NCBI RefSeq assembly: GCF_020783655.1
Contig: NZ_JAJGQH010000017.1
Coordinates: forward strand, 62,001 to 126,000
Direction: 5' to 3'
Length of the DNA stretch: 64,000 nt
From: Xanthomonas melonis
Lineage (GTDB): Bacteria; Pseudomonadota; Gammaproteobacteria; Xanthomonadales; Xanthomonadaceae
In this document: positions 55,793-64,000 of the stretch, piece by piece
Position numbering within the stretch: the first letter of the stretch is position 1
How the letters are laid out: each line of letters starts with the position of its first letter
The notes under the pieces: generated by a model
What the model saw: the letters and a program-made list of their open reading frames with translations, nothing else
The model's database searches: none
Told to the model about the DNA's origin: nothing
Translations under genes and position numbers: made by a program

Positions 55793-56661
55793 ACCGGTGA
55801 GGTTCCGTGGGTGGGTGCCGCCGGCCGTGGCAGACGATAGAACGTGCGGGCGTTGTCGGCGAAGACCGCATCGGCATCGCCAGCGGCATGGCGGGCGACC
55901 AATCGGTCGGCGATGTCGACCCACTGCGCGTAATCCGCACGCAGCGTCAGTACCGGCCAGTCGCTGCCCCAGAGCAGACGCTGTGCGCCGAAGCGGGCGA
56001 ACAGATGCGCCACATACGGCTCCAGCGCGTCCACGCCGGCGCCGCGCGCGGCTTCTGTGAGCAGGCCGGAGAGTTTGCAATGCACGTTGGGATGCTGCGC
56101 CAGTGCTGCCATGCCGGCCGCCCAGGCAACGAATTCGCCGGCCGCGATCTGCGGCTTGCCGCCGTGATCGACGACCACGCGCAGCGACGGATGGCGTTGC
56201 AGCCGCGCCTGCAGCGCCGGCACGTGCACCGCGCGGATCAGGGCATCGAAGGCCAGATCGTGCGCCAGCATGGCGTCGAATGCGGCGTCGAGCGCCGGAT
56301 CGGCCAGCCACCGGACATCGGCGATGTCCTGCACCATCGGGCGCAGTCCCTTGAGCAGGCCGTCGCCGGCGCGCACCAGCGCACCGATGCGTGCGGCGGC
56401 ATCGGGTGCGGCGAAATCCACCCAGCCGACCACGCCGGCGATGCGTGGCTCGTCGCGCGCCAGCTCGAACAGGTAGCAGGTTTCCGCTTCCGTCGCGGCC
56501 GCCTGCACGACGACCACGCTGGCGACGCCGGCCGCATCCAGCGCCGCGCTCGCATCGTGCGGGGCGAAGTCGCGATACAGCGGCGCGAGCTCAGGCGTCA
56601 GCCAGTCGTAGTCGCCGCGGGCCAGGTGCCAGAAATGCAGATGCGCATCGACGCGGTTCAT
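55789..56661 (-). CDS. amidohydrolase, L-fucono-1,5-lactonase
   Basis: 290-aa amidohydrolase-2 family protein hydrolysing L-fuconolactone to L-fuconate. N-terminal metal motif VDAHLHFWH, then VVDHGGKP with His, HCKLSGL, and RLLWGSDWPV with the conserved Asp. ATG 56661 overlaps the aldo/keto reductase stop by 4 bp (ATGA). Second step of the pathway. Confidence 0.93.
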   Translation of the reverse strand: MNRVDAHLHFWHLARGDYDWLTPELAPLYRDFAPHDASAALDAAGVASVVVVQAAATEAETCYLFELARDEPRIAGVVGWVDFAAPDAAARIGALVRAGDGLLKGLRPMVQDIADVRWLADPALDAAFDAMLAHDLAFDALIRAVHVPALQARLQRHPSLRVVVDHGGKPQIAAGEFVAWAAGMAALAQHPNVHCKLSGLLTEAARGAGVDALEPYVAHLFARFGAQRLLWGSDWPVLTLRADYAQWVDIADRLVARHAAGDADAVFADNARTFYRLPRPAAPTHGTSPV

Positions 56662-57665
56662 GGCGTGGGCAGGTCCGCATCGAGCAGGCCGCCATCGCGC
56701 AGGCGTTGCCACAGCGCGGCCGGGACGGGGGCCTGCAGGCGGGTGGCGGCCGCGTGCACCTCGGCCACGCTGCGCATGCCGGCCACCACCGTGGTCACCG
56801 CCGGATGCGCCAGCGGGAACTGCAGGGCTGCCGCGCCGATGTCCACCGCGAACGCCGCGCAGGCCGCATACAGGCGCTGCGCCTGCTGCAGGGTGGCGGT
56901 GTCCACCGGCGCGTAGTTGTAGGTGGCGCCCGGCCCACGCGCATCGCTGAGCAGGCCCGAGCTGTACGGACCGGCCGACAGGATGGAGACGCCGCGCTGC
57001 TGCGCCTGGTCCAGCAGCGCACGCGCGCCGTGCTGTTCCAGCAGGGTGTAGCGGCCGGCCAGCATCACGCAGTCCAGCGGGAAGCGTGGCAGCACCTCCA
57101 GCGCCACCTCCTGTTCGTTGACGCCCAGCCCGATCGCCCCGCATGCACCGGCGGCCTTCAGTTCCGCCATCGCCGGCAAGGCCTCCTCCAAGGCCTGGCG
57201 CAGCACATTGGCGTGGTTGTCGCCGTGGGTCAGCGCGCCGATGTCGTGCAGCAGCAGCACATCGATGTAGTCGGTCCCCAGGCGCTCCAGGCTGGAGGCG
57301 AAGGCGCGGCGCACGCCGTCGGCGCTGTAGTCGAACTCGGCGCGGCGGCCAGCCACCGCAAAGCCTTCGCGGCCGGCAGGCGCCTGTGCATCGTCGTAGA
57401 CGCAGCGGCCCACCTTGGTCGAGAGCGTGTAGGCATCGCGCCGCACTCCGGCCAGGCCCCGGCCCAGGCGCGCCTCGCTCAGGCCGTAGCCGTAGTAGGG
57501 CGCAGTGTCGAAATGACGAATGCCGGCCTCGAGGGCCGCGGCGATCGCCGCCAGCGCCTGGCCCTCGTCGACCTCGGCGTACAGATTGCCGATGGGCGCG
57601 GCGCCAAATCCCAGTGCCGGCAGCTGCACGCTGGTGCTGCCCACCGACTGCGGCAGCCTGCTCAT
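56658..57665 (-). CDS. aldo/keto reductase, L-fucose dehydrogenase
   Basis: 335-aa aldo/keto reductase barrel that oxidises L-fucose to the lactone. Conserved GFGAAPIGNLYAEV, HFDTAPYYGYGLSEARLG with the catalytic Tyr, STKVGR, and VLLLHDIG with His. ATG 57665 begins the operon AKR-lactonase-SDR. A hairpin/imperfect palindrome lies 70-110 bp upstream (57733-57776). Confidence 0.93.
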   Translation of the reverse strand: MSRLPQSVGSTSVQLPALGFGAAPIGNLYAEVDEGQALAAIAAALEAGIRHFDTAPYYGYGLSEARLGRGLAGVRRDAYTLSTKVGRCVYDDAQAPAGREGFAVAGRRAEFDYSADGVRRAFASSLERLGTDYIDVLLLHDIGALTHGDNHANVLRQALEEALPAMAELKAAGACGAIGLGVNEQEVALEVLPRFPLDCVMLAGRYTLLEQHGARALLDQAQQRGVSILSAGPYSSGLLSDARGPGATYNYAPVDTATLQQAQRLYAACAAFAVDIGAAALQFPLAHPAVTTVVAGMRSVAEVHAAATRLQAPVPAALWQRLRDGGLLDADLPTP

Positions 57666-58221
57666 GCGTGCCGCTCCACACGCGCTGGCGATGCGGCGCA
57701 GGGTGGAGCGTAGTGGTGAGGGCTATCGCTGGGCATCGCAACGTCCGGCAGCCGGCGGGTGCCGGACTGTTCGCATATGAATATCGCAATCATGAGTGAA
57801 CAGATCACGCTGCGGTGCAGCATGGCGGGAAGGCAGGGCGAGAGGGCACCCCGCGTGGTGCTGGTGCTGCAAGCGCCGAGGGCGCGCCTTGCGAAACCGG
57901 ATCGCTGCTCGTCGAGGGGTCACCCGACACCGGCGCCAGTCGGTGTGGCGCCGACATGTCGCGATGAGGCGCGCCGGACCCGGGATGCGCGCAGTCGGCG
58001 CGTGCCGTCATCGGCCTGCACCGAGAACGGTCGCACCGCCCGGCGCCGCCATCGTTTGTCCAGTTCGCTTGTTCTCGATCGCCCGGACGCCGCGCTCCGC
58101 CGCCCGCTGCTATGTCGAAATCCACCCCCCGCATCACCAGTTCCTATAATGCAGCGCGCGCGGTTGCCTCGTGCCCGCCGCTGGGGCTAGATAGCCAGCC
58201 CTTTCCCAGCGAAGCGCTTGC
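57666..58221. other. 556-bp divergent gap between the fucose operon and GH43 gene
   Basis: No gene is supported. The left end should contain the fucose-operon promoter; TATAAT at 58145-58150, 71 bp before the GH43 ATG, is a good -10 candidate without a clear -35. Confidence 0.5.
57733..57776. promoter_or_regulatory. inverted repeat upstream of the fucose-oxidation operon
   Basis: Perfect 8-bp arms GTCCGGCA (57743-57750) and TGCCGGAC (57760-57767) around 9 bp, extended imperfectly by atcgcaac and gttcgcat. Could be an operator or an RNA hairpin in the leader. It does not match the AT-rich palindrome in front of fucP. Confidence 0.35.
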
Positions 58222-59850
58222 ATGCCAGACACGACCCGGCGCGATTTGTTCAAGGTGTTGGCCGCGGGTGCGTTGGTCGCACCGCTCACTGCGGCGGCGC
58301 AGGCACCCGCGCCAGCCATGCAATGCACCCGCACCCCGCAGTGGGCACGCGGCACCGAGGGCCAGCGCAAGGCCGATCTGGGCAACGGCACCTATCTGAA
58401 TCCCATCGTGGCCGGCGATCACCCGGATCCCACCATCCTCAAGGATGGCGACGACTACTACATGACGTTCTCGTCGTTCTTCTCGTATCCGGGCATCGTG
58501 CTGTGGCATTCCACCGACCTGGTCAACTGGACGCCGATCGGGCCGGCCCTGCGCAAGGAGCTGGGCACGATCTGGGCGCTGGACCTGTGCAAGCACGACG
58601 ATCGCTACTACATCTACATCCCCGCCAATCCGGACGACAAGGGCTGGTCGATCTTCGTGATCTGGGCCGACGATATCCGCGGGCCGTGGAGCGACCCGAT
58701 CGATCTGCAGATCGCCGGCTGCATCGACCCCGGCCACGTGGTGGGCGAGGACGGCAAGCGCTACCTGTTCGTCAACGGCATTCGCAAGATCCGCCTGCGC
58801 GACGACGGTCTGGCCACCGACGGACAGCTGGAACCGGCCTACGCGCCGTGGCGCTATCCCGAGGACTGGGTGGTGGAGAACTTCGCCCCCGAAGGCCCCA
58901 AGCTGACCTGGCACGAGGGTTGGCTGTATCTGGTCACTGCCGTCGGCGGGACCGCCGGGCCGGTCACCGGGCACATGGTGATCGCCGCGCGTTCGCGCTC
59001 GGTGCACGGGCCGTGGGAGCACTGCCCGCGCAATCCGCTGGTGCGCACGCAGTCCGAGCAGGAGCCGTGGTGGTCGCGTGGGCATGCCACGCTGGTGCAG
59101 GGCCCGCGCGGCGACTGGTGGCTGGTCTATCACGGCTACGAAAACGGCTTCCGCACGCTGGGGCGCCAGACCCTGCTGGAACCGGTCGAGTGGACCGCCG
59201 ATGGCTGGTTCCGCGCCACCGGTGGCGACCTGTCCAAGCCGCTGCGCACGCCGGCACGCGCCCCTGCCGGCAAAGCGCCGGCCGCCACCGGCTTCGCCTT
59301 GTCGGACGACTTCTCCAGCGATCGCTTCGGGACGCAGTGGAGCCTGCACGCGCCCAAGCCTGGCGAGCAGGCACGCGTGCGACGTGCGAACAAGGCGCTC
59401 ACGCTCGCCTGCGCCGGCAGCTCGCCGATCGACAGCGCGCCGCTGACCTGCGGCGTGCCCGACCGTGCGTATGTGGCCGAGGTATCGCTGGAGCTGGTCG
59501 GCGATGCCGAAGGCGGCATCCTGCTGTTCTACAACCACAAGGCCTTCGTCGGCATCGGCTTTACCGCCGAGGCCATGAAGACCTACGAATACTCCCAGGA
59601 ACTGGTGTGGGCGCGCGCGCCCAACACGCATCGTCGCGTGCGCGTGCGCTTGACCAACGATCGCCACGTGGTGGGTTTCGAGTATTCGGTCGACGAGGGG
59701 CGGCAGTGGACGCGGCATCCCACCCGCATGGAGGTCTCCGGATTCCACCACAACGTGTTCGGCGGCTTCCTGAGCCTGCAGCTGGGCCTGTATGCCGCGC
59801 AGCAGGGCGAGGTGGTGCTGCGCGATTTCCGCTATCGCGCGCTGGGCTGA
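58222..59850 (+). CDS. Tat-exported GH43 glycosidase (beta-xylosidase/arabinofuranosidase type)
   Basis: 542-aa exported glycoside hydrolase. The N-terminus TTRRDLFKVLAAGALVAP is a twin-arginine signal. The GH43 five-bladed propeller covers ~50-350: NPIVAGDHPDPTILKDGDDYYM with the catalytic Asp, the middle Asp region IAGCIDPGHVV, and a Glu near AWRYPEDWVVENF. Residues ~370-542 form a beta-sandwich (DUF1349/GH43 C2-like). Likely acts on xylan or arabinoxylan side chains in the periplasm; exact specificity is not evident. Confidence 0.88.
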   Translation: MPDTTRRDLFKVLAAGALVAPLTAAAQAPAPAMQCTRTPQWARGTEGQRKADLGNGTYLNPIVAGDHPDPTILKDGDDYYMTFSSFFSYPGIVLWHSTDLVNWTPIGPALRKELGTIWALDLCKHDDRYYIYIPANPDDKGWSIFVIWADDIRGPWSDPIDLQIAGCIDPGHVVGEDGKRYLFVNGIRKIRLRDDGLATDGQLEPAYAPWRYPEDWVVENFAPEGPKLTWHEGWLYLVTAVGGTAGPVTGHMVIAARSRSVHGPWEHCPRNPLVRTQSEQEPWWSRGHATLVQGPRGDWWLVYHGYENGFRTLGRQTLLEPVEWTADGWFRATGGDLSKPLRTPARAPAGKAPAATGFALSDDFSSDRFGTQWSLHAPKPGEQARVRRANKALTLACAGSSPIDSAPLTCGVPDRAYVAEVSLELVGDAEGGILLFYNHKAFVGIGFTAEAMKTYEYSQELVWARAPNTHRRVRVRLTNDRHVVGFEYSVDEGRQWTRHPTRMEVSGFHHNVFGGFLSLQLGLYAAQQGEVVLRDFRYRALG

Positions 59851-60204
59851 GGGCGGCCTGTCTGCAAGGTCCGAGGATGTGCCGCGCCCGCGCTGTAGCG
59901 GGTGCGATGGATGACAAGGCCGCGCATGCATTCGCTGCCGGAGCCCGGCAAGGCGGCCACTGCAGTGGCCGAGACACATTGACCCGAACGACGTGTGCAA
60001 TCCCACGCGCGCCGGGTCGCCACGGAAGCCGGCGGGGCGCGGATGGCCCCGCCGCTGGACCTGCAGCGGCCCACCGACCCCGGCGAGCCAGGGTCAGCGA
60101 GAAATGGACGACGCGCTCGAAACCCGAGCGGCCGTGTGGTGCTGCAGATTCAAAGCACCGGCCGTGCCCGCCCCGGCGGTGAGCGCAGCCGCTGTGCCAG
60201 CTGC
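59851..60204. other. 354-bp gap between GH43 and the Cys-rich peptide gene
   Basis: No gene supported on either strand; GC-rich with no REP-like unit. Confidence 0.4.
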
Positions 60205-60408
60205 TCAGCCGCAGCAGTAGCAGACGTTGCCCTGGCCCAGGTCGCCGCCGAATTCCGGACACTCGGCCTTGCATGCCCACGCGCTACACGATTCGACCTT
60301 CGGCTGGGCGTTATCGACCGCCATCACCTGGAACGCACCAAAGCCGGTGCTGGCCAGGAACGTCGCTGCCATCAACGCACTGCGCAAGCTTACCCAACGC
60401 TTTTTCAT
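60205..60408 (-). CDS. secreted six-cysteine peptide
   Basis: 67-aa precursor. A signal peptide (residues ~1-30, SALMAATFLASTGFGAFQVMA) precedes a ~37-residue mature peptide with six cysteines at 41, 46, 50, 63, 65 and 66 (C-x4-C-x3-C-x12-C-x-CC). ATG 60408 lies 3 bp after the stop of the thioredoxin-like gene, so they are one transcript. No named family recognised. A disulfide-rich effector, toxin or redox peptide are all possible; the partner suggests the cysteines matter. Confidence 0.65.
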   Translation of the reverse strand: MKKRWVSLRSALMAATFLASTGFGAFQVMAVDNAQPKVESCSAWACKAECPEFGGDLGQGNVCYCCG

Positions 60409-60411
60409 GCA

Positions 60412-61002
60412 TTACTCCCTCAAGGTTGCAAAAGCCGCTGGCGCATCCGTGCGGCCCAAGGCGGCGACCAGGTCCTGCACCCGCTCCGTGGTATCGAAGA
60501 CGCCAAGATGGGAATGGCGCACACGTCCGTCCCCGTCGATGGCCAACAGCAGCGGCACGTTGCGCGCGCGGAACAGCATCAGCGCGCGACGATCGGTCAA
60601 CGTGACCACCGGAAAGTCGAAACCGTGCTTATGCGCGTAGCGCGCGGCCTGCGCTGGATCGCAATGGCAGACGCCCAGCAACTGCGGTCGCCCCGGTAGG
60701 TTGGCCTGCAGTTGCCGCGCCGCGCGCAGCACGGTCGGCGCCGAACGCTGGCAGTACGGGCAGGTGGTGGTGAAGAAGAACAGCACCTGCGCCCGTCCTT
60801 GCGGCGCGCCCAGCAGATGCCGCTGGCCCTGGGCATCGGCAACCTCTATTCGCGGTACGTACATGCCCTCGTAGGGTGTGCTGATGCGCGTCTGCAGCCA
60901 TTGCTGCTGCATGCGCAGTTGCCGGTTCTGCCAAGCCAGCACCGCGATCAATGCGCAGGCCACCAGCAGGCCCATCCAGAGCCAAGGGAAACGTCGCGCC
61001 AT
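60412..61002 (-). CDS. membrane-anchored TlpA-like thioredoxin-fold protein
   Basis: 196 aa. One N-terminal helix (FPWLWMGLLVACALIAVLAW) anchors a periplasmic thioredoxin domain with the redox motif TCPYC (Cys81, Cys84), preceded by QVLFFFTT and followed by a cis-Pro-like segment NVPLLLAIDGDGRV. Translated just upstream of the six-cysteine peptide, so a role in forming or editing its disulfides is plausible. No cytochrome-maturation genes are adjacent. Confidence 0.82.
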   Translation of the reverse strand: MARRFPWLWMGLLVACALIAVLAWQNRQLRMQQQWLQTRISTPYEGMYVPRIEVADAQGQRHLLGAPQGRAQVLFFFTTTCPYCQRSAPTVLRAARQLQANLPGRPQLLGVCHCDPAQAARYAHKHGFDFPVVTLTDRRALMLFRARNVPLLLAIDGDGRVRHSHLGVFDTTERVQDLVAALGRTDAPAAFATLRE

Positions 61003-61587
61003 GCCAGCTCCAAAGCATCGGTGATGGCCGAGCCTTGCCCAGCCATCAGTAAATGGTCAATGGTGATATCGACAACTGCGATACCGCACGATGCGCGGCT
61101 GTGGATGCGATCACGCCTGCGCGCTTGGGCCTGCCAGCGAATCGTTGCAGGCTCCAGCGCGTTTGCGCAGGAGCGGTGCTGGCAGGGGTGCTGGTACCCA
61201 CGGGTCGATCAGACGGTCGCGTCCGGGGTTGGGTAGCTGGAGGGTTCGTTGGGTTTGACCAGCCGGCGCCCCCATCCGCCCTTCGGGCACCTTCCCCCGC
61301 AGGCGGGGGAAGGGAGTGGGCCTGGCGCTGCAGCAGTGCTGATAACCATCGCCTTCTCCCGCATGCGGGAGAAGGTGGCGCGCAGCGCCGGATGAGGGGC
61401 GCTGGTGCTGTGCGAGTCTTGCCTGCGGGAATGTTGCGAGACGGCTGCCCCCCATCCGCCCTTCGGGCACCTTCCCCCGCGGGCGGGGGAAGGGAGGTGT
61501 TGGCCTGGCGCTGCAGCAGTGCTGGTAACCATCGCCTTCTCCCGCACGCGGGGAAGGGAACTAGTGGGGCAAACGCAGCGGCGCAGC
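61003..61587. repeat. 585-bp gap with tandem REP-like repeats
   Basis: Two copies (from ~61266 and ~61447, period ~181 bp) of catccgcccttcgggcacc + cccccgc-gcggggg + gcctggcgctgcagcagtgctg-taaccatcgccttctcccgca. No gene is supported in the rest of the gap. Confidence 0.85.
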
Positions 61588-62256
61588 TTACTCTTCGTCA
61601 GGCGGCGGCAGGACGATGCCGTCGGCGTCGATGGCGAGCTTGCCGGCCATCAGGACCGCCTGGGTGCGGTTGGTCACGCCGAGCTTGCGCAGGATCGCGG
61701 TGACATGCGCCTTGATGGTGGCTTCTGACACGCCCAGGTCGTAGGCGATCTGCTTGTTCAGGCGGCCGGCGCCCAGCATCTGCAGCACGCGGAACTGCTG
61801 TGGCGTGAGGTCCCGCAGGCGCTGGCCGACCTCGCGTTCCTCGCTATCGGTGGGCGGCAGTTTCTGCGCTTCGGCCGGAATCCAGCGCTCGCCATCGAGC
61901 ACCGTGGCCAGGGCGCGGCCGATGGTGTCCGAGTCGGCGGACTTGGGAATGAAGCCGAATGCGCCGTGGTCGATCGCCCGACGCATCACCGTGGGCTCCT
62001 CGCGCGCCGACACCACCACCACCGGCAGCTGCGGGTGCAGCGAGCGCATATGCACCAGCGCACTGAAGCCCTGCGCACCCGGCATGTTGAGATCCATCAG
62101 CAACAGGTCTGCATCCGGCTGCGCATCGGCCAGCGTGTACAAGGCATCCACGTTGTCCGCCTCGAACAGCTCCACCCCCGGCATCACGCGCTGCACCGCC
62201 CCGCGCAAGGCTTCGCGGAACAGGGGGTGGTCGTCGGCAATCAGCAGGGTGGTCAT
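61588..62256 (-). CDS. crbR: LuxR/NarL-type response regulator, CrbR
   Basis: 222-aa DNA-binding response regulator. Receiver domain with Asp8-Asp9, phospho-acceptor Asp55 (LLLMDLNMPG), VVVSAREE and FIPKSAD. The C-terminal LuxR HTH shows LTPQQFRVLQMLGAG and NKQIAYDLGVSEATIKAHV. ATG 62256 gives MTTLLIADDHPLF; the frame is open 46 codons further upstream into repetitive DNA. Located 259 bp downstream of acs on the same strand and in the window with a CrbS-type kinase, it matches the CrbS/CrbR acetate-switch regulators of acs. Confidence 0.87.
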   Translation of the reverse strand: MTTLLIADDHPLFREALRGAVQRVMPGVELFEADNVDALYTLADAQPDADLLLMDLNMPGAQGFSALVHMRSLHPQLPVVVVSAREEPTVMRRAIDHGAFGFIPKSADSDTIGRALATVLDGERWIPAEAQKLPPTDSEEREVGQRLRDLTPQQFRVLQMLGAGRLNKQIAYDLGVSEATIKAHVTAILRKLGVTNRTQAVLMAGKLAIDADGIVLPPPDEE

Positions 62257-62515
62257 GGTGGGGCCGGGAGTGGGGATTTGGGATTGGTAAAAGCGCGGGA
62301 TTCGGGATTCGGATGTTGGGATTCGCAAGAGCAGGGATTTCGAAGAGCGCATCGCGATTGCCGATGCAAGAGACCGTCTCTCTCTGCATCGCACTCAACA
62401 CTGCATGGACAGGGAGAGAGATGATTGGGCAATGGGAACCCGCTTCTGCGAATTCCCAATCCCAAATCACCAATCCCCGCTCCTCAGCGAATCCCCAATC
62501 CCGAATCCCCGCCTC
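62257..62515. repeat. short repeats of gggattcgg type between acs and crbR
   Basis: gggatttgggattgg, gggattcgggattcgg and gggattcg occur at 62274-62327; the inverted forms cccaatcccaaatc and ccccaatcccgaatcccc occur at 62454-62512. The two clusters can pair across about 125 bp. Confidence 0.7.

Positions 62516-64000
<1,485 letters not shown>

Noticed and set aside
58144-60006. 620-codon open frame antisense to the GH43 gene
   Set aside because: Composition and position show it is a shadow.
61266-61560. CRISPR-like array
   Set aside because: Two copies of a long REP-like composite, not short repeats with unique spacers.

Overview
The window is a GC-rich gammaproteobacterial chromosome segment that is almost certainly from a plant-associated Xanthomonas, close to X. 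campestris. The evidence is gene content: XylR/XylA with the 14-bp xyl-box, a FucD-type L-fucose oxidation cluster, a cellobionic-acid phosphorylase next to gluconokinase, a GH43 enzyme with a Tat signal, and many copies of a Xanthomonas-type REP-like repeat (an arm like cgcccttcgggcacc followed by cccgc-gcggg).

Layout. 1-4200: xylan/xylose module: a GH67 alpha-glucuronidase running off the left edge, divergent xylR, convergent xylA with an upstream xyl-box. 4200-4800: REP-like repeats and a three-copy tandem repeat that ends at the ttcA start codon. 4800-26400: housekeeping block: ttcA, rdgC, a YgjP-like metalloprotease, hemH with an overlapping alpha/beta hydrolase, a Ysc84-domain secreted protein, tatABC, a probable PD-(D/E)XK protein, a BPSS1780-like membrane protein, a glutamine amidotransferase, an orphan GspE-type ATPase, glyQ-glyS and tamA-tamB.

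26400-36100: an AT-richer accessory island. It holds three secreted pieces of an RHS/YD-repeat protein (middle, C-terminal core with an M15 peptidase domain, N-terminal), each with its own signal peptide; a candidate periplasmic immunity protein overlapping the peptidase gene; and five small secreted proteins (about 105-120 aa, two conserved cysteines) placed around them. No transposase or integrase was seen. This is the strongest candidate for an undescribed system.

36400-48200: two catalytically degenerate dehydroquinase-II-like proteins plus a small ORF, a secreted PQQ-type beta-propeller protein, then a cellobionate module (gluconokinase, GPH symporter, GH94 phosphorylase) and a CrbS-type symporter/hybrid histidine kinase. 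48300-57700: mntP behind a yybP-ykoY (Mn2+) riboswitch, then the non-phosphorylative L-fucose pathway (IclR regulator, FucP, mutarotase, FucD, FAH-family hydrolase, SDR, lactonase, L-fucose dehydrogenase), which together should convert fucose to pyruvate and lactate. 57700-64000: Tat-exported GH43, a six-cysteine secreted peptide beside a thioredoxin-like protein, a CrbR-type response regulator and the C-terminal three quarters of acs. CrbS (44.8 kb) and CrbR (62 kb) probably form the acetate-switch two-component system that controls acs.

Carbon-scavenging modules for plant cell-wall sugars (xylan, cellulose oxidation products, fucosylated xyloglucan) dominate the right half, consistent with a phytopathogen. 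No rRNA, tRNA, CRISPR or IS element was recognised.
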